Source: Mariniflexile gromovii
GTDB lineage: Bacteria > Bacteroidota > Bacteroidia > Flavobacteriales > Flavobacteriaceae
Direction: 5' to 3'
Assembly (NCBI RefSeq): GCF_017814435.1
Contig: NZ_JAGJCB010000003.1
Location: 1 to 64,000, forward strand
Length of the DNA: 64,000 bases
Part shown: piece after piece, positions 1 through 9,715 of the stretch
Layout of the letters: each line of letters opens with the position of its first letter
Numbering within the stretch: position 1 is the stretch's first letter
Program-made: the position numbers and the translations under genes
Notes under the pieces: model-generated
Told to the model about the DNA's origin: nothing
Seen by the model: the letters and a program-made list of their open reading frames with translations, nothing else
Databases searched by the model: none

Positions 1-621
1 TTTGAAAAGAGCAAAAATAAATCCCAAATTGTGGATATTTATCCTGGCAAAAACACAAGGCTATCGGATAAACCATATGATAAAAATACACCTATCAAGG
101 TAAGGTTGGTAAGGATCGAGCTGCGCAAAGGACAAGTTGAAATTTTAATGACCTCTTTGCTGGACAGTAAAACGTACCCTAATTCAATCTTTAAAGAGCT
201 CTATGCCAAAAGATGGGGGATCGAAACATATTATGACGAACTAAAAAACAAACTAAAGATTGAACACTTCTCGGGATACTCAAACCAAAGCATACTACAG
301 GATTTTTATGCAGCGCTTTTCATCAGCAATATCCAAACCTTAATTGTAAGCGAGTTGCATGAGGAAATGGAAAAAGAAAGCAAACAGCTCAAATACCAAT
401 ACAAAGTAAATTCAAACCTCTCTTATGGCTTTTTAAAGAATAGGGTTTTAGAATTGTTCTTCTCAGAAAACGATATGGAAAAAGTTGTTTTTGAACTAAA
501 AAAATTATTTAAAGAAAACAAAATACCCATAAGGCCAAATCGCTCTTTTGAACGAGATTCAGGAAAATACAGAACTAGAATCAAACCTAAAATAACTAAA
601 AACCAAAAAGATAGCATATGA
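1..621 (+). CDS. IS4-type DDE transposase, 3' part (cut by window edge)
   Basis: The reading frame is open from the first base, so the 5' part lies outside the window; about 206 residues remain. The visible part is the C-terminal end of a DDE transposase. It contains Y-AK-R-WGI-E-TYYDEL-K, which fits the Y(2)R(3)E(6)K signature around the catalytic Glu of IS4-type transposases. The C-terminus is basic, as expected for a DNA-binding enzyme. The element's right end should lie shortly after the stop, but I cannot define its terminal repeat because the left end is missing. The next gene is on the opposite strand and is not obviously part of the element. Whether the copy is intact cannot be judged here. 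Confidence 0.85.
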   Translation, partial: FEKSKNKSQIVDIYPGKNTRLSDKPYDKNTPIKVRLVRIELRKGQVEILMTSLLDSKTYPNSIFKELYAKRWGIETYYDELKNKLKIEHFSGYSNQSILQDFYAALFISNIQTLIVSELHEEMEKESKQLKYQYKVNSNLSYGFLKNRVLELFFSENDMEKVVFELKKLFKENKIPIRPNRSFERDSGKYRTRIKPKITKNQKDSI

Positions 622-673
622 CATTCTCTTAACTTAATGACATTGCGCTCGCACTAGCAGGGGCACAGTATTT

Positions 674-1504
674 TTAATATTCTATTTTCAATGTTTTTCC
701 TTCCAAGAACTTTCCTTTTGATTCGGAAATTTTTAGTTTTTGTTCAGCTGAAATTCCAATCGTTTCTCCATCTTTTAACGTGACATTATAAGCTATAACA
801 TAATGAGCTAAATTGAACATCATTTCATTCAATTCTTCAATTGAGTTTCCGGATTCAACAATTTCCATTTCCATTTTACCAAAGTCAGCAAGTCCGTATG
901 TGTATACAGATTGTTTTCCGTTTTCTTTTCTTAAACCGAAGTAAATCCAATTGTATAAAGGAAGGTCTTCTTCGCTCATCATTTCCACATTCGCTTGATA
1001 GAAGTCCTTTTTTAGAACTAAAATTCTACCTCCAATATAAATTCCAATTGCTTTGCTATTATTCATTACTGCAGAAGCAATTTTACTATATAACAAGTTT
1101 TCTTGAACTGGATTTTTTCCAGCATTCATAATTGATAATACAATATGTCCTCTGTGTTTAGATGTTTCTTCAATTCCGTTTTCCCAGAAATAATTGTATT
1201 CAGCTGTTCTTTCAACTTCTCCTTCTGGAATTGTAGCAGGTATATTTGCTATAGCAACATTGTATTCTCCAATTACTAATACAGCAGCTTTGTCATCAGC
1301 GTCATTGTCATTTACTTTTAGTTTCCATTTCGCTTTTAATTCATTCACAGTCCCTTTTAAGTCGAATGAATTTGGGTCTTCTAAAAGAACCATTCCTAAA
1401 ATTGCTGAATTTGTGTTTGATTCAGTCTTTTTTTCTTTTTTTAAAAAGCTAAATAATCCCATTGATAGAATTCCGATTAATATTATGGTTAGTGTTTTTT
1501 TCAT
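674..1504 (-). CDS. DUF4261-like protein of unknown function
   Basis: The 276-residue protein begins with a hydrophobic segment (MKKTLTIILIGILSMGLFSF) followed by a Lys/Glu-rich linker, so it is probably membrane-anchored or exported. From about residue 33 (SAILGMVLLEDPNSFDL) to the end it resembles the DUF4261 family, as far as I can recognise by eye. That family has no established function that I know of. The gene stands alone between a transposase and a 446-base non-coding stretch, so context gives no role. A short hairpin (arms 1521-1527 and 1538-1544) lies just upstream of its start. I cannot assign an activity. Confidence 0.65.
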   Translation of the reverse strand: MKKTLTIILIGILSMGLFSFLKKEKKTESNTNSAILGMVLLEDPNSFDLKGTVNELKAKWKLKVNDNDADDKAAVLVIGEYNVAIANIPATIPEGEVERTAEYNYFWENGIEETSKHRGHIVLSIMNAGKNPVQENLLYSKIASAVMNNSKAIGIYIGGRILVLKKDFYQANVEMMSEEDLPLYNWIYFGLRKENGKQSVYTYGLADFGKMEMEIVESGNSIEELNEMMFNLAHYVIAYNVTLKDGETIGISAEQKLKISESKGKFLEGKTLKIEY

Positions 1505-1950
1505 ATTGTGCCTAACAATTGGATATAATCAATTAACTATATCCGTTTTATATCTTCACGAATATAATAAATAATCACTTACAAAATCACTGTTTTTTAA
1601 AACCAAAAATTACCGTTTGTCGATTTTTTATAAAACTTTTTAAAGGGTTTTGTTCGAGTCTTGTTCGACATTCCTTCGAGGATTCTTCGTAAAAACCCTT
1701 ATTTTACGAAGGAATCTCGAAGAATCCTCGAAGGAATGTGGGAGAAAGCCACATTTAAGTCCATTTATATCCATACAAATTGACTTAGAGTAAAGTTGAT
1801 TTTGGGTTATAAGGTTTCGTAGAAAAGAATCTTCAAAAACGCTTTATGCAGCGTTGTTGTAATACCCAGCTCGTGCAAACAATTTATTCACACCTATTAA
1901 GTACAAGCGAGACGCACGCAATAGCAACCTTTGTTATTGATAGTAAATTC
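1505..1950. other. Non-coding stretch between DUF4261 gene and peroxiredoxin gene
   Basis: There is no convincing gene in these 446 bases. The stretch contains a 21-bp perfect inverted repeat (listed separately), a small hairpin near the DUF4261 start, and a short GC-richer palindrome with arms AACGC at 1838-1842 and GCGTT at 1851-1855. Together with the transposase at the left edge, this looks like a scarred accessory junction, but no insertion sequence can be delimited. Confidence 0.5.
1669..1738. repeat. 21-bp perfect inverted repeat with an inner hairpin
   Basis: Bases 1669-1689 and 1718-1738 are exact reverse complements (21 of 21). A second pair of arms, TTCGTAAAA at 1686-1694 and TTTTACGAA at 1702-1710, nests inside. 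RNA or single-stranded DNA from here could form a long branched hairpin. It could be a small mobile repeat or a structured transcript end. No T-run typical of a terminator follows on either side. Confidence 0.75.
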
Positions 1951-2601
1951 TTAAGAAATATTTTTTAAAGCATCAATAATTTCATCAGGTTCGGAGCGGG
2001 TTCTGTAATCAACATTCACGTAGTTCCATGTAACCACTCCGTTTGTGTTTATTACAAATGTTGCAGGAATAGGTAGTATGTTTGCATTGCCATTATTGAT
2101 TTTTTCTAAATCAAGACTTCTATCGGTTCGCATATGTTCCATCAAAAATTCTGGCACTTCCCAAGCAACGCCATATTGTGATGCAACTTTGGCATCTTGA
2201 TCGGACAATACCATAAATTCCATGTCGCTAATTTCATTTTTTGTCAGTGATCCGTCGGGTACTTGAGGGCTGATAGCCACCAATGTTGCGCCTAGTGCAT
2301 GGATATCGTTTAATTTTGCTTGTAATGCTCTAAGTTGTAAGTTGCAATATGGGCACCAATCGCCCCGATAAAATGTAACAACAACAGGGCCTTGATCCAA
2401 TAAGGTTTTTAATTGTATAGGTGTTCCTTCAGGGTTAGGGAGCTCAAAATTTGGAGCTTTTTGTCCAATTTTAATGGCATCGCTTCCTTGTTGGAAGGCT
2501 TTTGCTTTACTAATTATATCGTCAACGCCTTTCATGAATTCAGGTTTAGCTTGTCTTCCTGCTTCAATTTTAGCATCGGTTTGTTCTTTTAATGTTTTCA
2601 T
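1951..2601 (-). CDS. Peroxiredoxin-like thiol-disulfide protein (AhpC/TSA family)
   Basis: The 216-residue protein has a thioredoxin-like fold of the AhpC/TSA type. A helical N-terminal stretch of about 45 residues is followed by IGQKAPNFELPNPEG, the usual start of a peroxiredoxin domain. The redox motif FYRGDWCPYCNLQLRAL contains two cysteines as CPYC, unlike typical 2-Cys peroxiredoxins, which have a single peroxidatic Cys in PxxxTxxC. It is therefore closer to the bacterial peroxiredoxin-like group. There is no signal peptide, so it is probably cytoplasmic, acting on hydroperoxides or protein thiols. The gene is monocistronic or loosely linked to the methyltransferase gene upstream. Confidence 0.85.
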   Translation of the reverse strand: MKTLKEQTDAKIEAGRQAKPEFMKGVDDIISKAKAFQQGSDAIKIGQKAPNFELPNPEGTPIQLKTLLDQGPVVVTFYRGDWCPYCNLQLRALQAKLNDIHALGATLVAISPQVPDGSLTKNEISDMEFMVLSDQDAKVASQYGVAWEVPEFLMEHMRTDRSLDLEKINNGNANILPIPATFVINTNGVVTWNYVNVDYRTRSEPDEIIDALKNIS

Positions 2602-2683
2602 TTTTCTTTTTTTGAAAATCCGTAATCAATTAAAATTATAAGACTTTTTATTGCTGATAAAAGAGCAACAAAAAGTCTTAATA

Positions 2684-3340
2684 TTATATTTTGTACAGCG
2701 TTGTAACAATGCGCCCTTTATTGTTTTCTAAAACATGCTCATTTAAAAGGGTTGCTTCTTTAATTTTTAAATGAAAAGGAGCTTCCAGCAAATTAACGCC
2801 ACTGTTTTGTTTCAGTCGGATGCCTTGTCCGGAAATAACATCTTTGTTTGGTGTAAAGTTTCCCAAAGGCACATGCTCGGTGAGAATGATGTATTTATAA
2901 GCTTTTAGTTTTTTAACAACTTGCTGTATTTCTGAATTTGAAATGTGCTGTAACACTTGGCGTAATATGGCGCAGTCGGCATCTGGAAGTTCATCTATTG
3001 CTATATCCAAACACTGAAATTCTAGGTTGGCTTCCTTAAAAAGTTTTTTGTTTCTGGCAATTAGGCTTTCAACAATATCAACCGCCATATATTTTTTGGT
3101 GTATTTGGTAAGGTGTTTTCCAATGTTAAAATCGCCGCATCCTAAATCGCAAACAATTAAAGATTTGTTATGAGCTTCAAAAAAAGCAATTAAAGCATCT
3201 ATATAGGGTTTGGTTATTTCCAGATCATGAGAGCCGCTTCCCGAATAAAAATCGAAGTCTTTGCCTCCCCAAAGTTTCAGTTCGTAAATCTGATTCATGG
3301 CATCTTTAGTAGGCCAAGGTGTTTTAGCTTTTTTAATCAC
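2684..3340 (-). CDS. Class I SAM-dependent methyltransferase
   Basis: The 218-residue soluble protein carries the SAM-binding motif I VCDLGCGDFNIGKHL at about residues 63-77, followed by AVDIV with an acidic residue expected to bind the ribose of SAM. A further motif DADCAILRQVLQHIS matches the post-motif region of small-molecule methyltransferases. No domain defines the acceptor. The neighbours (a peroxiredoxin and a cupin protein) do not suggest a pathway. The same-strand order may indicate co-transcription with the peroxiredoxin gene, 82 bases downstream. Confidence 0.8.
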   Translation of the reverse strand: MIKKAKTPWPTKDAMNQIYELKLWGGKDFDFYSGSGSHDLEITKPYIDALIAFFEAHNKSLIVCDLGCGDFNIGKHLTKYTKKYMAVDIVESLIARNKKLFKEANLEFQCLDIAIDELPDADCAILRQVLQHISNSEIQQVVKKLKAYKYIILTEHVPLGNFTPNKDVISGQGIRLKQNSGVNLLEAPFHLKIKEATLLNEHVLENNKGRIVTTLYKI

Positions 3341-3407
3341 TTTTATTAAAATTTACCAATAAATGTTTCAATTATTAAGTGTTTTCAAAAGTCAATTATG
3401 ATTTATA

Positions 3408-3432
3408 GTGTCAGTCTGAGCTTGTCGAAGAC
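3408..3432. repeat. REP-like intergenic repeat unit
   Basis: A unit reading GTGTCAGTCTGAGCTTG and continuing TCGAAGAC lies between two minus-strand genes. I recognise this as a common intergenic repeat of Flavobacteriaceae that normally occurs as inverted pairs. Only one clear arm is present here; a weak partial arm (AGTGTGACA) occurs near 3460. Confidence 0.5.
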
Positions 3433-3536
3433 TTTTTTTTGATTACTTTTCAACAAGAACAGTGTGACATATTAACTTTAAATTAAAATTTATAAAGAAT
3501 TGCACGCAACGGGATTTTTAGTAAAAAAAACACCTT

Positions 3537-4364
3537 TTACTCGTCTTTTGTGTTGTGGGTTTTTAACCATTCTTCCCCGTCTTTATCTACAAAGAAATCC
3601 ATCCATACATAGTACATTTCATTACCGGCATTTACACTTACCGAATGGCTAGAGCCGCGTGGAATATGTAGTAAGGAATATGGCGGGAAATCAACCTGGG
3701 CTTCATCGGCATAAACGATGGTGTTGTTGTTGGTAAGGCCTAAAAACAATTGTTCTAGCATGCCGTGTACATGGGCGCCAACTTTATCTGGGCCAATGGT
3801 TTTAACGGTGCCCATAGCAACCCGTGGGATGTATTTGTTGGGCAAAATAGTTCTGCTGGTGGTTTGCGGACTTTTTATAGGCTCGGTGTACGAGGTGCAT
3901 TCTATAAATTGTTTAAAATAGATATTATCAACATGCTCTTTGGGGAATGTTTTTATGTCTTCAAGATCAAGTTCTGTTTGAAAAACCGATATTTTAAGGT
4001 AATGTAGTGTGTCATTTTCAATAGGTTTAAACGCAATGTCGGTTACATTGTTTGGTAGCATGATGGTTTCAGGAACTATCTCATAGGTTTTGCCACCAGA
4101 TGTTAATTGGCCATACCCTTTAATGAATAAGTAAATGGTTTTGTGGGCTTTATCATTAGCAACCTTTTTGGTAACAGCGCTTGTAAGGGTAATATGTTCT
4201 GTAGTTACTCCGGGTATTTCATTGTTTAAAATAGTTTTGTTTTGTTCTTGTTGGTTTGCTTGCAAATCCATTTTAAGAAATTCAATGGGTATTTCTTGTG
4301 TGTTTCCCCAATTGAATGAAAACAATATGGCAATAAAAAGCGAAAAAGTTAATTTAAGTCTCAT
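3537..4364 (-). CDS. Exported cupin-domain protein
   Basis: I start the protein at 4364 (275 residues) because MRLKLTFSLFIAILFSFNWG then forms a clean signal peptide. The longer open frame to 4418 would put a polar extension in front of it and overlap the trmH-type gene. The mature part looks like a bicupin: a first beta-barrel around residues 60-140 and a second with AHVHGMLEQLFLGL and LLHIPRGSSHSV, where His and Glu residues would bind a metal. The protein is expected in the periplasm. The substrate is unknown. The gene follows the RNA methyltransferase gene by 16 bases and is probably co-transcribed with it. Confidence 0.75.
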   Translation of the reverse strand: MRLKLTFSLFIAILFSFNWGNTQEIPIEFLKMDLQANQQEQNKTILNNEIPGVTTEHITLTSAVTKKVANDKAHKTIYLFIKGYGQLTSGGKTYEIVPETIMLPNNVTDIAFKPIENDTLHYLKISVFQTELDLEDIKTFPKEHVDNIYFKQFIECTSYTEPIKSPQTTSRTILPNKYIPRVAMGTVKTIGPDKVGAHVHGMLEQLFLGLTNNNTIVYADEAQVDFPPYSLLHIPRGSSHSVSVNAGNEMYYVWMDFFVDKDGEEWLKTHNTKDE

Positions 4365-4380
4365 GTGTTTAGAACCGTTT

Positions 4381-4911
4381 TTAATATTGTAATTTACTGA
4401 ATAAATCCCAAACCACAACGCCGCAGCTTACCGAAATATTCAACGAATGTTTGGTGCCGTATTGCGGAATTTCAACCACCATATCACTAGCCGAAACAAC
4501 CTTTTGTGCAACACCTTTTACTTCGTTTCCAAAAACCAGGGCGTAGGTGGTTTGTGTGTTAGGTATAAAATCGTTTAGCATGGTAGCATTTTCAGCTTGC
4601 TCAACAGAAACCACTTTTACACCTTCAGCTTTCAACTTTTCAACTAAAGTAAGCGTGTCTTCCACATATTCCCAAGCAACGGTATCGGTACTTCCCAAAG
4701 CGGTTTTGTGTATGTCTTTATGTGGTGGTGTTGCTGTGATGCCGCAGAGGTAAATTTTTTCAACTAAAAAAGCATCACTGGTTCTAAAAACCGAACCAAT
4801 ATTATTCAAACTTCTAATATTATCAAGAACGATGATTAAGGGTGTTTTTTTTACCTCTTTAAAGTCTTCAACACTTAAACGATCTAGTTCGCTATTTTTT
4901 AGTTTACGCAT
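4381..4911 (-). CDS. TrmH/SpoU-family RNA 2'-O-methyltransferase
   Basis: The 176-residue protein shows all three SPOUT motifs of SpoU enzymes. Motif 1 is NIRSLNNIGSVFRTSD with the catalytic Arg; motif 2 is LVFGNEVKGV; motif 3 is IPQYGTKHSLNISVSCGVVV, which forms the knotted SAM site. These enzymes methylate ribose in tRNA or rRNA in the cytoplasm. The length fits a single-domain member without an N-terminal RNA-binding domain. The exact target nucleotide cannot be read from the sequence. The gene is divergent from mutS across a REP-containing spacer. Confidence 0.9.
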   Translation of the reverse strand: MRKLKNSELDRLSVEDFKEVKKTPLIIVLDNIRSLNNIGSVFRTSDAFLVEKIYLCGITATPPHKDIHKTALGSTDTVAWEYVEDTLTLVEKLKAEGVKVVSVEQAENATMLNDFIPNTQTTYALVFGNEVKGVAQKVVSASDMVVEIPQYGTKHSLNISVSCGVVVWDLFSKLQY

Positions 4912-4922
4912 ATTTTTATTGT

Positions 4923-5003
4923 GTCATGGCGAGGAACGAAGCAATCTCTCTGTTTTTAGTTCAAATTTAAAGATTATTTCAGTTATGCTTCCTTCGTAAT
5001 GAC
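4923..5003. repeat. REP-like inverted repeat (GTCATGGCGAGGAACGAAGC type)
   Basis: The left arm at 4923-4948 and the right arm at 4985-5003 (ending CCTTCGTAATGAC) form an imperfect inverted repeat. I recognise this as a widespread intergenic repeat family. It sits in the divergent spacer between the trmH-type gene and mutS. Confidence 0.6.
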
Positions 5004-5104
5004 GATTATAGATTGTGAATAATTATCAATAACTTCTAAAGTAACCACTTCAAAGAAAATGGAAAAATAGTTACATTAGCAAACTTACTAAAAAACAAAA
5101 TCCT

Positions 5105-7717
5105 TTGGCAGCTAAAAGTAAAAAAGAAACACCGTTAATGAAGCAGTATAACGCGATTAAAGCAAAATACCCCGATGCTTTGTTGCTGTTTCGTGTGGGC
5201 GATTTTTACGAAACCTTTGGTGAAGATGCTGTAAAGGCTGCTGGTATTTTAGGCATTATTTTAACCAAGCGTGGTGCTGGTAGCGAGAGTGAAATTGAGT
5301 TGGCAGGGTTTCCGCACCATTCCATAAATACCTATTTGCCCAAGTTGGTTAAAGCGGGAGAGCGCGTTGCTATTTGCGACCAACTGGAAGATCCAAAATT
5401 AACGAAGAATATTGTAAAACGTGGTGTTACCGAATTGGTAACGCCCGGGGTTGCGCTTAATGATGAGGTATTGGTATCAAAATCCAATAACTTTTTGTGT
5501 TCGGTGTATTTTGATAAAAAATATATTGGTATTTCGTTTTTGGATATTTCTACGGGTGAGTTTTTAACCTCACAAGGAAATGCGGAATACATTGATAAAT
5601 TACTTCAAAATTTCAATCCGAGTGAGGTGTTGGTTTCTAAACAAAAGCGTACCCTTTTTAATGAAACCTTCGGAAAAGATTTCCATACCTTTTATATGGA
5701 AGATTGGGTATATCAAACCGATTATGCCTATGAAACCCTTGTCAAACATTTCAACACCAAAACACTTAAAGGCTTTGGTATTGAAGATTTGTATGAAGGC
5801 ATTATTGCATCGGGTTCCATTCTTCATTATTTAGGTGAAACGCAGCATAATAAACTGCAACATATCACTTCCATTTCTAGAATTGCTGAAGATGCGTATG
5901 TGTGGATGGATAAATTCACCATCCGGAATTTAGAACTTTACAATTCTACCAACAACAATGCGGTAACGCTTTTAAATATTATAGACAGAACCATTTCGCC
6001 TATGGGTGGGCGTTTATTAAAACGTTGGTTGGCATTGCCTTTAAAGAACCTTGATAAAATTAAACAACGCCATGAGGTGGTGCATTATTTATCAAATGAA
6101 AACGGCACGCTTCAAAAAATACAAAATCACATTAAGCATATTGGCGATTTAGAGCGCTTAATTTCGAAGGTGGCAACGGCAAAGGTGAATCCGCGCGAGG
6201 TTATTCAGCTTAAAAATTCATTGGAAGCTATTGTGCCCATAAAAGCATTGGCAACAAATTGTGATAATGAATCGTTGAAAATTATTGGCGATACGCTTCA
6301 AGGTTGCGATGTGTTAAGGGCGAAAATAAAAGAAATGCTTTATGAAGATGCGCCCGTTAATGTGTTAAAAGGGCATACCATTGCACCAGGGTTTTCTACT
6401 GAATTGGATGAATTGCGAGGTTTGTCTAAATCAGGCAAAGATTACCTCGACAAGATGCTACAACGCGAAACCGAGCGAACGGGCATCACATCCTTAAAAA
6501 TAGATTCCAATAATGTGTTTGGGTATTATATAGAAGTACGCAACACGCATAAAGATAAAGTGCCAGAAAGCTGGATACGAAAACAAACTTTGGTAAGTGC
6601 CGAACGTTACATTACCGAAGAACTTAAAGAATACGAAGCCAAAATTTTAGGTGCTGAAGATAAAATAATGGCCATTGAACAGCAATTGTTTGCAGAGTTG
6701 GTAGGTTGGATGAACCAATACATAAAACCTGTACAACAAAACGCCTTTTTAATTGGGCAATTGGATTGTTTGTGTGGGTTTGCGCAGTTGGCAAAAGACA
6801 ATAACTATATATATCCTGTTATTGATGAATCGCACGATTTAGAAATAAAAGATGGCCGTCACCCCGTTATAGAAAAACAATTGCCTATTGGTGAAGCCTA
6901 TATAGCCAACGATGTGTTTTTGGATAGAACCAACCAGCAAATCATCATGATTACGGGGCCTAATATGTCTGGTAAGTCGGCTATTTTGCGTCAAACGGCT
7001 TTAATTGTGTTGTTGGCCCAAATAGGAAGTTTTGTGCCAGCAAAAGAAGCTAGAATTGGTTTGGTTGATAAGATTTTCACTAGGGTAGGTGCGAGCGATA
7101 ATATTTCAATGGGCGAATCAACCTTTATGGTAGAAATGAATGAAACCGCTTCTATTTTGAACAATATTTCCGACAGAAGTTTGGTGCTTTTAGATGAAAT
7201 TGGGCGTGGTACCAGTACCTATGATGGTATTTCGATAGCTTGGGCCATTAGTGAGTATTTGCACGAGCATCCAGCAAAACCAAAAACATTATTTGCGACC
7301 CATTACCACGAACTTAATGAAATGACCGAAACTTTTGGACGTATTAAAAACTACAATGTTTCGGTAAAGGAGTTAAAAGACAATGTGCTTTTTATAAGAA
7401 AACTGGTTGAAGGAGGTAGTGCGCATAGTTTTGGTATTCATGTGGCGAAAATGGCGGGCATGCCACAACAAGTTTTGCATCGCGCTAACGCTATTTTGAA
7501 GAAATTGGAGAAGTCTCATTCCAGTGAAGAACTTACAGATAAGGTGAAAACATTGGCAGACGATATGCAATTAAGTTTTTTTAATTTAGACGACCCACTA
7601 TTGGAAAACATAAAAGATGAAATATTACATATTGATATTGATACACTTACGCCAGTAGAAGCGCTTATGAAACTGAATGAAATTAAGCGAATGTTGGTAA
7701 AGAAAAAGCGTGCGTAA
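5105..7717 (+). CDS. mutS: DNA mismatch repair protein MutS
   Basis: The 870-residue protein recognises base mismatches and small loops and starts repair with MutL. Domain I contains [16 protein letters not shown], with the Phe-x-Glu mismatch-reading motif (FYE). The ATPase domain has Walker [14 protein letters not shown], the [12 protein letters not shown] region and [10 protein letters not shown]. The length is normal for MutS1. The start codon appears to be TTG at 5105, because the [17 protein letters not shown]-terminus matches family members; the next ATG would lose the conserved beginning. The gene is followed by a tRNA pair that has its own promoter. Confidence 0.97.
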   Translation: MAAKSKKETPLMKQYNAIKAKYPDALLLFRVGDFYETFGEDAVKAAGILGIILTKRGAGSESEIELAGFPHHSINTYLPKLVKAGERVAICDQLEDPKLTKNIVKRGVTELVTPGVALNDEVLVSKSNNFLCSVYFDKKYIGISFLDISTGEFLTSQGNAEYIDKLLQNFNPSEVLVSKQKRTLFNETFGKDFHTFYMEDWVYQTDYAYETLVKHFNTKTLKGFGIEDLYEGIIASGSILHYLGETQHNKLQHITSISRIAEDAYVWMDKFTIRNLELYNSTNNNAVTLLNIIDRTISPMGGRLLKRWLALPLKNLDKIKQRHEVVHYLSNENGTLQKIQNHIKHIGDLERLISKVATAKVNPREVIQLKNSLEAIVPIKALATNCDNESLKIIGDTLQGCDVLRAKIKEMLYEDAPVNVLKGHTIAPGFSTELDELRGLSKSGKDYLDKMLQRETERTGITSLKIDSNNVFGYYIEVRNTHKDKVPESWIRKQTLVSAERYITEELKEYEAKILGAEDKIMAIEQQLFAELVGWMNQYIKPVQQNAFLIGQLDCLCGFAQLAKDNNYIYPVIDESHDLEIKDGRHPVIEKQLPIGEAYIANDVFLDRTNQQIIMITGPNMSGKSAILRQTALIVLLAQIGSFVPAKEARIGLVDKIFTRVGASDNISMGESTFMVEMNETASILNNISDRSLVLLDEIGRGTSTYDGISIAWAISEYLHEHPAKPKTLFATHYHELNEMTETFGRIKNYNVSVKELKDNVLFIRKLVEGGSAHSFGIHVAKMAGMPQQVLHRANAILKKLEKSHSSEELTDKVKTLADDMQLSFFNLDDPLLENIKDEILHIDIDTLTPVEALMKLNEIKRMLVKKKRA

Positions 7718-7746
7718 AAATAATTTCATTTATTTTGTAAAAAGGC

Positions 7747-7776
7747 TTTGCATTTCTTAGAAAAGTTTTAAATTTG
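7747..7776 (+). promoter_or_regulatory. Consensus Bacteroidota promoter for the tRNA pair
   Basis: TTTG at 7747-7750 and TAAATTTG at 7769-7776 are separated by 18 bases. This matches the Bacteroidota -33/-7 consensus (TTTG and TAnnTTTG). The first tRNA base lies 39 bases downstream of the -7 element. Confidence 0.8.
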
Positions 7777-7814
7777 CATCCGCAATAGCAATGTTGCACG
7801 TTCATTTAAAAACT

Positions 7815-7886
7815 GCGAAAGTAGCTCAGGGGTAGAGCATCACCTTGCCAAGGTGAGGGTCGCGGGTTCAAATCCCGTCTTTCGCT
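7815..7886 (+). tRNA. tRNA-Gly (anticodon GCC)
   Basis: The acceptor stem pairs GCGAAAG (7815-7821) with CTTTCGC (7879-7885), and T7886 is the discriminator. The anticodon stem TCACC/GGTGA encloses the loop TTGCCAA with anticodon GCC at 7847-7849. The T-arm contains GGTTCAAATCC. The CCA end is not encoded. It forms a pair with the following tRNA-Leu, 29 bases downstream. Confidence 0.97.
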
Positions 7887-7915
7887 CTGAAACTTTCTTA
7901 AAAATATACCAAGAC

Positions 7916-7999
7916 GCTGAGGTGGTGGAATTGGTAGACACGTTGGACTTAAAATCCAATGGCCATTAGGCTGTACGGGTTCAAGTCCCGTCCTCAGTA
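7916..7999 (+). tRNA. tRNA-Leu (anticodon UAA)
   Basis: The acceptor stem pairs GCTGAGG (7916-7922) with CCTCAGT (7992-7998), with a G-U pair at the first position; A7999 is the discriminator. The anticodon stem TTGGA/TCCAA holds the loop CTTAAAA with anticodon TAA at 7950-7952. A long variable arm typical of class II tRNAs follows. The CCA end is not encoded. Confidence 0.97.
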
Positions 8000-8002
8000 C
8001 TG

Positions 8003-8035
8003 AAGCCCTTTCATTTATTTGAAAGGGCTTTTTTT
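8003..8035 (+). terminator. Intrinsic terminator of the tRNA pair
   Basis: A perfect 10-bp stem (AAGCCCTTTC at 8003-8012 and GAAAGGGCTT at 8021-8030) with an 8-base loop is followed directly by a T-run. It lies 4 bases after tRNA-Leu. Confidence 0.92.
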
Positions 8036-8040
8036 GTTTT

Positions 8041-8479
8041 TTAACAATGCTATTAGCAGTATTATTAATGGGCCTAAAGTATTTTTCTGATATTTATAAT
8101 CTGCTTATTACTTCTTTATTTATTGAAAATTATTACTGCTAAATCCTCATTAGAAGCCTTTTTCTTCAATTTAAAGATTAAAAGATCTTTGTTTTATTCT
8201 AAATAATTCAGAAATATATTTTCAAAATCTGATTGTTACCGTATATAAATATCATATATAAAGTTTGGTTCTTCAAATTTTTAGATTCCTTCTTAATGGA
8301 AAATTCAATTTGAGGGTTGGTTTCTATAGTTGCATTTAATGCTTTTTAAAAACAATCATCTATGAATAATCTAAATGTAAATCGACCAAATATTAATTCT
8401 TAAGAGCTAAAAAAATATTTTAAAAAAGCTTAATTTTAGGTGTTAAACATCTTATTTAAAAACCTATAAATAAAACTAA
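8041..8479. other. AT-rich non-coding stretch upstream of cbpA-like gene
   Basis: I see no gene, RNA or clear repeat in these bases. The stretch should hold the promoter of the dnaJ-like gene, but I find no convincing match to the Bacteroidota consensus. Confidence 0.5.
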
Positions 8480-9361
8480 ATGGCTTATATAGATTATTAT
8501 AAAATATTAGGTGTTTCAAAAAATGCTTCAGAAGCCGATATAAAAAAAGCATATCGAAAACTGGCACGTAAATACCATCCAGACTTAAATCCGAACGATA
8601 AAATTTCAGAAAAAAAATTCAAGGAAATTAATGAGGCGAATGAGGTTTTAAGTAACAAGGAGAACAGAAAAAAATACGACCAATATGGCGAACATTGGCA
8701 ACATGCCGAAGCCTATGAACAATCGAAGCAGCAAAATCAGCACAAACAAACCTATCAAGATGCTTCTGGTGGGTATTCTGAAGAAGATTTTTCAGATTTT
8801 TTCGAAAGCATGTTTGGGGGTAGGGCATCTAGAAGTAGTAGACAAGTAAAATTTAGAGGTCAGGATTATAACGCAGAATTACAACTAGAGCTGAAAGATG
8901 TTTATGAAACACACAAACGTACCTTAACCGTTAATAACAAAAATATCAGGATCACCATACCTGCTGGTGTGGAAAATGGGCAAATTATCAAAATAAAAGG
9001 GCATGGTGGCCCAGGCGTAAATGGTGGCCCTCGTGGGGATTTATACATTCAGTTTTCAATTTTAAATCACACCCAATTCAAAAGAGATAAGGACAATCTT
9101 TACATTACTGTAGATTTAGATCTTTATAAAGCTTTATTAGGAGGCGAGTTGATGGTTGATACGTTTAACGGTAAAGTAAAACTGAATATAAAACCAGAAA
9201 CACAAAACGGAACGCAAGTAAAACTTAAAGGGAAAGGGTTTCCTAAATACAAAAAAGAAGGCCAATTTGGAGATTTATATATTACCTATCAAATAAAAAC
9301 ACCAACCAACCTATCAGAAAAAGAGAAAGCCTTAATTAAAGAGTTACAAAAACTACGTTAA
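8480..9361 (+). CDS. cbpA: CbpA-like DnaJ co-chaperone
   Basis: The 293-residue protein has an N-terminal J domain (residues about 4-70) with the HPD motif at 33-35 ([10 protein letters not shown]), which stimulates the DnaK ATPase. A linker rich in Gln, Ser and Gly follows, then the two beta-barrel substrate-binding domains (from about residue 120; [19 protein letters not shown]). The four-repeat zinc finger of true DnaJ is absent, so it is of the CbpA type. The gene for its CbpM-like modulator begins 2 bases after the stop codon, which supports this. It acts in the cytoplasm in protein quality control or stress. Confidence 0.92.
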   Translation: MAYIDYYKILGVSKNASEADIKKAYRKLARKYHPDLNPNDKISEKKFKEINEANEVLSNKENRKKYDQYGEHWQHAEAYEQSKQQNQHKQTYQDASGGYSEEDFSDFFESMFGGRASRSSRQVKFRGQDYNAELQLELKDVYETHKRTLTVNNKNIRITIPAGVENGQIIKIKGHGGPGVNGGPRGDLYIQFSILNHTQFKRDKDNLYITVDLDLYKALLGGELMVDTFNGKVKLNIKPETQNGTQVKLKGKGFPKYKKEGQFGDLYITYQIKTPTNLSEKEKALIKELQKLR

Positions 9362-9363
9362 TA

Positions 9364-9660
9364 ATGGAAACACAAAATTTAATATCAGTACAATTAATTT
9401 GTAATCAGTACAATGTTCCAATTTCTTTTATAAATACATTGCAAGAATTTCAACTGGTGGAACTTATAGATGAAGACAACAACCTTTATATCCATACAAA
9501 ACATATGAATAAAGTTGAAAAAATGATACGGTTACACTATGATCTGGATATTAACATAGAAGGAGTTGATGTTATTTATAATCTACTTAAAAAAGTAGAA
9601 TCGTTGAAGCAAGAAATTAATGTGCTTAATAACAGGTTAAGGCTTTACGAAGATTTGTAA
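9364..9660 (+). CDS. cbpM: CbpM-like chaperone modulator
   Basis: The 98-residue protein begins with a MerR-like helix-turn-helix fold (LISVQLICNQYNVPISFINTLQ) and ends in a helical segment (YNLLKKVESLKQEINVLNNRL) that can form a coiled coil. This is the layout of CbpM, which binds the J domain of CbpA and modulates it. The near-abutting position after the cbpA-like gene supports the call. Sequence similarity in this family is low, so the assignment rests on size, fold and context. Confidence 0.8.
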   Translation: METQNLISVQLICNQYNVPISFINTLQEFQLVELIDEDNNLYIHTKHMNKVEKMIRLHYDLDINIEGVDVIYNLLKKVESLKQEINVLNNRLRLYEDL

Positions 9661-9715
9661 ATGAGTAATAATGAAAGCAACTATTCCATAAGCTTTATTT
9701 TTTAAATTCATAAAC

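Noticed and set aside
1510-1516. GCCTAAC followed by AATTG, resembling an integron attC half-site next to the DUF4261 gene
   Set aside because: I found no matching GTTRRRY partner within a plausible distance, so there is no attC structure.
1194-1574. 126-residue open frame on the plus strand
   Set aside because: It overlaps the DUF4261-like gene antisense and has low-complexity Ser/Phe-rich composition; treated as a shadow.
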